This document shows, piece by piece, positions 5,396 to 8,422 of a DNA stretch of 8,422 bases; the stretch's first letter is position 1, and every line of letters starts with the position of its first letter. Both the position numbers and the translations under genes were made by a program. Origin of the DNA: an uncultured Clostridium sp. (GTDB lineage: Bacteria > Bacillota > Clostridia > Clostridiales > Clostridiaceae); NCBI RefSeq assembly GCF_934754925.1, contig NZ_CAKVJA010000067.1, positions 1 to 8,422 of the forward strand, given 5' to 3'. The notes under the pieces were generated by a model. It did not search any database. It had not been told where the DNA came from and worked only from the letters and a program-made list of their open reading frames with translations.

Positions 5396-7063
5396 ATGGG
5401 TAAAACAAAGAAAAAGGGCAAATTATTATCTTTCGATTTTTGGCAAAAATTTGGTAAGGCGTTATTAGTAGTTATTGCTGTCATGCCAGCAGCTGGATTA
5501 ATGATAACTATAGGAAAATTGCTAGGAATGTATTTTGAGGCAGATATAATACAAGCAGTATCAAGAGTTATGGATAATATAGGTTGGGGAATAATTGGAA
5601 ACTTACATATATTATTTGCAGTTGCAATAGGAGGTTCATGGGCAAAGGAAAGAGCTGGGGGAGCTTTCGCAGGGCTATTATCATTTGTTCTTATTAATCG
5701 TATTACAGGTGCAATATTTGGAGTAAGTACTGAGATGTTAGCAGATAGTACTGCAACAGTTAAGTCGTTGTTAGGTGCAACATTAACAGTTCCAGATTAT
5801 TTTACAAGTGTTTTAGGATCTCCAGCACTAAATATGGGTGTATTTATAGGAATTATTTCAGGTTTCTTAGGTGCAACATTATTTAATAAATATTATAACT
5901 ATAACAAATTACCACAAGCGTTAAATTTCTTTAATGGAAAAAGATTTGTTCCATTCGTTGTTATTTTATGGTCAACAGTTACTGCTGTTATATTATCTAT
6001 AGTTTGGCCTTTTGCTCAAGGTGCTTTAAATAGCTTTGGTATTTGGCTTGCAAATTCAAAGGATACAGCACCGGTATTAGCACCATTTGTATATGGAGCA
6101 TTAGAACGTTTATTATTACCATTTGGATTACATCATATGTTAACGATTCCTGTTAATTATACTGAATTAGGTGGAGTTTATACATCATTAACAGGAGCAG
6201 CAGCAGGTACAGTTATTGCAGGTCAAGATCCATTATGGTTTGCTTGGATAACAGATTTAATTAACTTTAAATCTGCAGGAAATATGGCTGAATATAATAA
6301 CTTATTAGCAACAGTAACACCAGCAAGATTTAAAGTTGGACAAGTAATATTATCAACAGCATCATTACTAGGTATTGCATTAGCTATGTATAAAAATGTA
6401 GATGCAGATAAAAAGAAAAAATATAAATCAATGTTTATTTCAATTGGATTAGCAGTATTTTTAACTGGGGTAAGTGAGCCCATAGAATTCTTATTTATGT
6501 TTATTTCACCAGTACTTTATGTAATTTATGCAATATTAACAGGACTAGCATTTGCTTTAGCTGATGTAATTAATTTAAGAGTTCATGCTTTTGGTGCAAT
6601 AGAGCTTATAACACGTATTCCTATGATGATTAATGCTGGATTACTTGGAGATGTTATTAATTTTGTTATTGCATGTTTAGCATTCTTTGGAATTAACTTT
6701 GGTGTGTTTAGTTTCTGTATTAAAAAATTCAAGATTCCGACACCAGGACGTTTAGGGAATTATGATGAGGAAGAGTCAAGTGATATAAAAAATGAAGTTG
6801 CAGTAGATAAGGCAACAGCTAATGATGTATTATCTTTAAAAATAATTTCTTTATTAGGTGAAAAAGAAAATATTGAAGATGTTGATGCGTGTATGACACG
6901 TTTAAGAGTAACTGTTAAAGACATTGAGAAGGTTGCAGATGAAAAAGAGTGGAAGAAAAATGGAGCTCTAGGATTAATATTGAAAGATAGTGGAGTTCAA
7001 GCAATTTATGGTCCGAAGGCAGATATATTAAAATCAAATATTCAAGATATATTAGGAGTTTAG
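5396..7063 (+). CDS. malT: Maltose/alpha-glucoside PTS permease, EIICB
   Basis: This 555-residue membrane permease imports and phosphorylates an alpha-glucoside, probably maltose to maltose 6'-phosphate. The EIIC domain spans about residues 12-440, with AVMPAAGLMITIG near the start, the conserved LHHM histidines (246-247) and a TGVSEPIEF stretch with Glu361 that matches the EIIC substrate-site motif. After a charged linker, the EIIB domain (about 466-555) carries the phosphorylated Cys499 in DACMTRLRV. There is no EIIA domain, so phosphate must come from a separate EIIA, probably a glucose-type one. The ATG at 5396 is preferred because AAAGGGG is 7 bases upstream. The ATG at 5378 adds six residues (MKRGIK) and would need a GGAGG that is both 12 bases away and paired in a hairpin. 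The spacing of 99 bases after malL has no convincing terminator, so one operon is likely. The exact sugar (maltose, glucose or another alpha-glucoside) is inferred. Confidence 0.88.
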   Translation: MGKTKKKGKLLSFDFWQKFGKALLVVIAVMPAAGLMITIGKLLGMYFEADIIQAVSRVMDNIGWGIIGNLHILFAVAIGGSWAKERAGGAFAGLLSFVLINRITGAIFGVSTEMLADSTATVKSLLGATLTVPDYFTSVLGSPALNMGVFIGIISGFLGATLFNKYYNYNKLPQALNFFNGKRFVPFVVILWSTVTAVILSIVWPFAQGALNSFGIWLANSKDTAPVLAPFVYGALERLLLPFGLHHMLTIPVNYTELGGVYTSLTGAAAGTVIAGQDPLWFAWITDLINFKSAGNMAEYNNLLATVTPARFKVGQVILSTASLLGIALAMYKNVDADKKKKYKSMFISIGLAVFLTGVSEPIEFLFMFISPVLYVIYAILTGLAFALADVINLRVHAFGAIELITRIPMMINAGLLGDVINFVIACLAFFGINFGVFSFCIKKFKIPTPGRLGNYDEEESSDIKNEVAVDKATANDVLSLKIISLLGEKENIEDVDACMTRLRVTVKDIEKVADEKEWKKNGALGLILKDSGVQAIYGPKADILKSNIQDILGV

Positions 7064-7075
7064 TAGGGGTTTAAT

Positions 7076-7870
7076 ATGAAACTTTTAACTTTAAATTGTC
7101 ATTCGTGGCAAGAGGAAAATCAAGTCGAAAAAATTAAATATTTAGCAAATGTTATTAAAGAAAAGCAATATGATGTAATTGCTCTTCAAGAGGTAAGTCA
7201 AAGGATTGATGCTAATAGTGTTGATTCAAAAATTAAAGAAGATAATTTTGCTAGATTACTGATTAAAGAATTAAATAAACTTGATGAGTATAAATACAAT
7301 TTCATATGGGATTATTCGCATATAGGATATGATATATATGAAGAAGGATTAGCCATACTTACGATTCATGAAATTAAAGATTATAAATCATTTTATATTT
7401 CACAAAGTAACAATAAAAATGATTATAGAAGTAGAAATATAGTGAGTATAACAATTGAGCAAAATGGTGAACTAGTTGATTTTTATAGTTGTCATGCAGG
7501 TTGGTGGAATGATGATATAGAACCTTTTAAATATCAAGCTGAAAAATTATTAGAAAATATATCAAGTGAGAGATTATCCTTTGTTATGGGAGACTTTAAT
7601 AATAATGCTTTAGTAAGAAATGAAGGATATGATTATTTAATAAATAAAGGGTTAATAGATACTTATTGCATTGCTGAAGAAAAAGATTCAGGGGTAACTG
7701 TTAAAGGAGAAATTGCTGGCTGGGAAGCTCAGGCTGAAGATAAAAGGTTAGATTTAATATTAAGTAATAAAGAGATAAAAGTAAAAAAATCTAACGTAAT
7801 ATTTAATAAGATAAATAAACAAGTGATTTCTGATCATTATGGGGTAGAAGTTTTTATAGAAAATAAATAA
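7076..7870 (+). CDS. mapP: EEP-fold phosphatase, probable maltose 6'-phosphate phosphatase
   Basis: This 264-residue soluble protein belongs to the endonuclease/exonuclease/phosphatase superfamily, RgfB-like branch. The metal and catalytic residues are in place: Asn7 in LTLNCHSW, Glu39 in IALQEV, His140 in YSCHAGWW, Asp173 and Asn175 in MGDFNN, Asp226 in RLDLIL, and Asp253-His254 in SDH. No signal peptide is visible, so it acts in the cytoplasm. The start has AGGGG (7065-7069) 6 bases upstream and is 12 bases after the malT stop. In Enterococcus faecalis the gene directly downstream of malT encodes MapP, which dephosphorylates maltose 6'-phosphate, and the same position and fold here suggest the same job. 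This would deliver free maltose to the alpha-glucosidase. The EEP fold is near certain; the substrate is inference, and the superfamily also contains nucleases and other phosphatases. Confidence 0.8.
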   Translation: MKLLTLNCHSWQEENQVEKIKYLANVIKEKQYDVIALQEVSQRIDANSVDSKIKEDNFARLLIKELNKLDEYKYNFIWDYSHIGYDIYEEGLAILTIHEIKDYKSFYISQSNNKNDYRSRNIVSITIEQNGELVDFYSCHAGWWNDDIEPFKYQAEKLLENISSERLSFVMGDFNNNALVRNEGYDYLINKGLIDTYCIAEEKDSGVTVKGEIAGWEAQAEDKRLDLILSNKEIKVKKSNVIFNKINKQVISDHYGVEVFIENK

Positions 7871-7886
7871 AAAGTTATATAAGGGT

Positions 7887-7935
7887 AGAAAGTGTAAGTA
7901 TCATAACTGATATTTACACTTTCTTATTTTGTTTT
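7887..7935 (+). terminator. Intrinsic terminator of the mal operon
   Basis: Arms 7887-7903 and 7908-7924 form a 17-bp stem, with one G-U pair, closed by a TAAC loop, and are followed by TATTTTGTTTT. It lies 17 bases after the mapP stop. On the minus strand the same stem is followed by a mixed T-rich tract, so it may also serve the convergent SASP gene. Confidence 0.88.
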
Positions 7936-7958
7936 ATTAACTTATTTTTTTAGTTAGC

Positions 7959-8141
7959 TTATTTAATTCCTTGTTCGTATTGTTCAACCATTCTCTTAAC
8001 CATTTCTCCACCAACGCTTCCACATTGTTTAGAAGTTAAGTTTCCGTTGTAGTCTGTAAAAGGAACTCCCATTTCGCTTGCTACTTCATTTTTAAATTTT
8101 GATAATCCATTTTTTGCTTCTGGTACTAACTTTTGAGCCAT
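7959..8141 (-). CDS. Alpha/beta-type small acid-soluble spore protein
   Basis: This 60-residue protein coats and protects DNA in the dormant spore and is degraded by the GPR protease at germination. Both family signatures are present: KFKNEVASEMGV (15-26), where the GPR cut is expected between Glu19 and Val20, and GNLTSKQCGSVGGEMVKRMVEQYE (33-56), the DNA-binding and dimer region. The length of 60 is normal. Cys40 replaces the residue that in Bacillus homologues is usually Asn before GSVGG. The ribosome binding site is strong: AAAGGAGGG on the minus strand (8148-8156), 6 bases from the ATG. It is a single-gene unit facing the mal operon, with a forespore-type promoter candidate upstream. It shows that the host is a spore former. 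Confidence 0.96.
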   Translation of the reverse strand: MAQKLVPEAKNGLSKFKNEVASEMGVPFTDYNGNLTSKQCGSVGGEMVKRMVEQYEQGIK

Positions 8142-8181
8142 AAAAGACCCTCCTTTAAATAAATTAATATTTATGTTCCAT

Positions 8182-8206
8182 TGTAAGTAATTCGTTTTTA
8201 CTTACA
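8182..8206 (-). promoter_or_regulatory. Hairpin at the 5' end of the SASP mRNA
   Basis: TGTAAGTAA (8182-8190) and TTACTTACA (8198-8206) form a perfect 9-bp stem with a 7-base loop. With the sigma-G -10 at 8211-8217, transcription should begin near 8204, putting this stem at or next to the very 5' end of the message. A stabilising role is plausible but inferred. Confidence 0.5.
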
Positions 8207-8210
8207 CTAA

Positions 8211-8240
8211 TATTATGTGCAAAGGTAATTTATATAATCT
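8211..8240 (-). promoter_or_regulatory. Candidate sigma-G promoter of the SASP gene
   Basis: Read on the minus strand, CATAATA (8211-8217) fits the sigma-G -10 consensus CATAHTA at all seven positions. Seventeen bases upstream, AGATTA (8235-8240) matches four of six positions of the -35 consensus TGHATA. The position, about 70 bases upstream of a SASP start codon, is what is expected of a forespore promoter. Confidence 0.6.
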
Positions 8241-8323
8241 ATTAAAAACAAGGGAATATAGGAAAAAAAGAATATTTTAACTATCATATGGGACTAAATT
8301 ATATAATGGTAAAAAGATAAAAA
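8241..8323. other. AT-rich intergenic stretch with no recognised gene
   Basis: This stretch lies between the SASP promoter candidate and the next terminator-like hairpin. I see no ribosome binding site followed by a start codon and no coding pattern. A TATAAT at 8302-8307 on the plus strand has no good -35 and no gene after it in the window. Confidence 0.5.
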
Positions 8324-8367
8324 TTAATACATACCTAGATAATTATGTATATCTAAGTATGTATTAA
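8324..8367 (-). terminator. Terminator-like hairpin for a minus-strand gene right of the window
   Basis: The outer arms, TTAATACATAC (8324-8334) and GTATGTATTAA (8357-8367), pair over 11 bp. After one mismatch, TAGATA (8336-8341) pairs with TATCTA (8350-8355). On the minus strand the stem is followed by a T-rich run, ATTTTTATCTTTTT, so it should end transcription coming from the right. No T-run follows on the plus strand. Confidence 0.6.
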
Positions 8368-8374
8368 AATATAA

Positions 8375-8422
8375 CTAATTTCTTTTGATTTTTAGCATTG
8401 TAACAACTATTGGGATTGTTAT
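8375..8422 (-). CDS. Possible C-terminus of a minus-strand gene
   Basis: From the right edge, one minus-strand frame is open for 15 codons (ITIPIVVTMLKIKRN) and ends in TAG at 8375-8377, just before a terminator-like hairpin whose T-run lies on the same strand. A hydrophobic stretch with a basic tail suits the end of a membrane protein. It is too short for any family call, and another minus-strand frame is also open but ends inside the hairpin. Confidence 0.3.
   Translation of the reverse strand: MTIPIVVTMLKIKRN

Noticed and set aside
6223..6483. Minus-strand ORF of 86 codons
   Set aside because: It lies wholly inside malT, and the strand's coding signal belongs to the conserved EIIC sequence.
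8302..8307. TATAAT on the plus strand, as a promoter
   Set aside because: It has no acceptable -35 and no downstream gene on that strand within the window. Such hexamers are common in DNA this AT-rich.

Overview
The window is AT-rich throughout (roughly 30% G+C by eye). It uses A/T-ending codons, has strong GGAGG/AGGGG ribosome binding sites, and carries an alpha/beta-type small acid-soluble spore protein gene. Together these point to the chromosome of an endospore-forming low-GC Firmicute, most likely Clostridium sensu stricto. No rRNA, tRNA, CRISPR array or insertion sequence was recognised.

Layout. (1) Positions 1-2095 hold the 3' end of an ABC ATPase gene followed by two ABC-2 type permeases of the uncharacterised COG4586/COG4587/COG3694 kind. 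This export operon ends at a terminator-like hairpin (2140-2180). (2) Positions 2344-3375 hold a MalR-type LacI-family regulator with its own promoter region. (3) Positions 3376-3637 are a dense control region with two promoter candidates, a tandem 21-bp cre-like repeat and a strong leader hairpin. Two identical ATGCAACCGATTGCAT operators flank it, one overlapping the end of the regulator gene and one next to the ribosome binding site of the following gene. (4) Positions 3638-7870 form a three-gene operon: GH13_31 alpha-glucosidase (malL-like), maltose/alpha-glucoside PTS EIICB (malT-like), and an endonuclease/exonuclease/phosphatase-fold protein that I read as maltose 6'-phosphate phosphatase (mapP-like). 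It ends at a 17-bp-stem terminator. (5) On the minus strand, an alpha/beta SASP gene (7959-8141) converges on the operon and has a good sigma-G promoter candidate. The last 50 bases may hold the C-terminus of another minus-strand gene with its own terminator.

How the genes work together. MalT would import maltose as maltose 6'-phosphate, using an EIIA encoded elsewhere. MapP would remove the phosphate. The alpha-glucosidase, which has Ala rather than Val after its nucleophile (an alpha-1,4 signature), would split free maltose into two glucoses. This resembles the Enterococcus faecalis MalT-MapP route, but with a hydrolase in place of maltose phosphorylase. The LacI-type regulator would act through the two identical operators, possibly by looping, and CcpA through the tandem repeats. 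The pathway assignment is inference from motifs and gene order.

The most interesting signals are the duplicated operator that also encodes the regulator's last five codons and stop, the compact hydrolytic MalT-MapP variant, and a hairpin upstream of malT that buries a perfect GGAGG.
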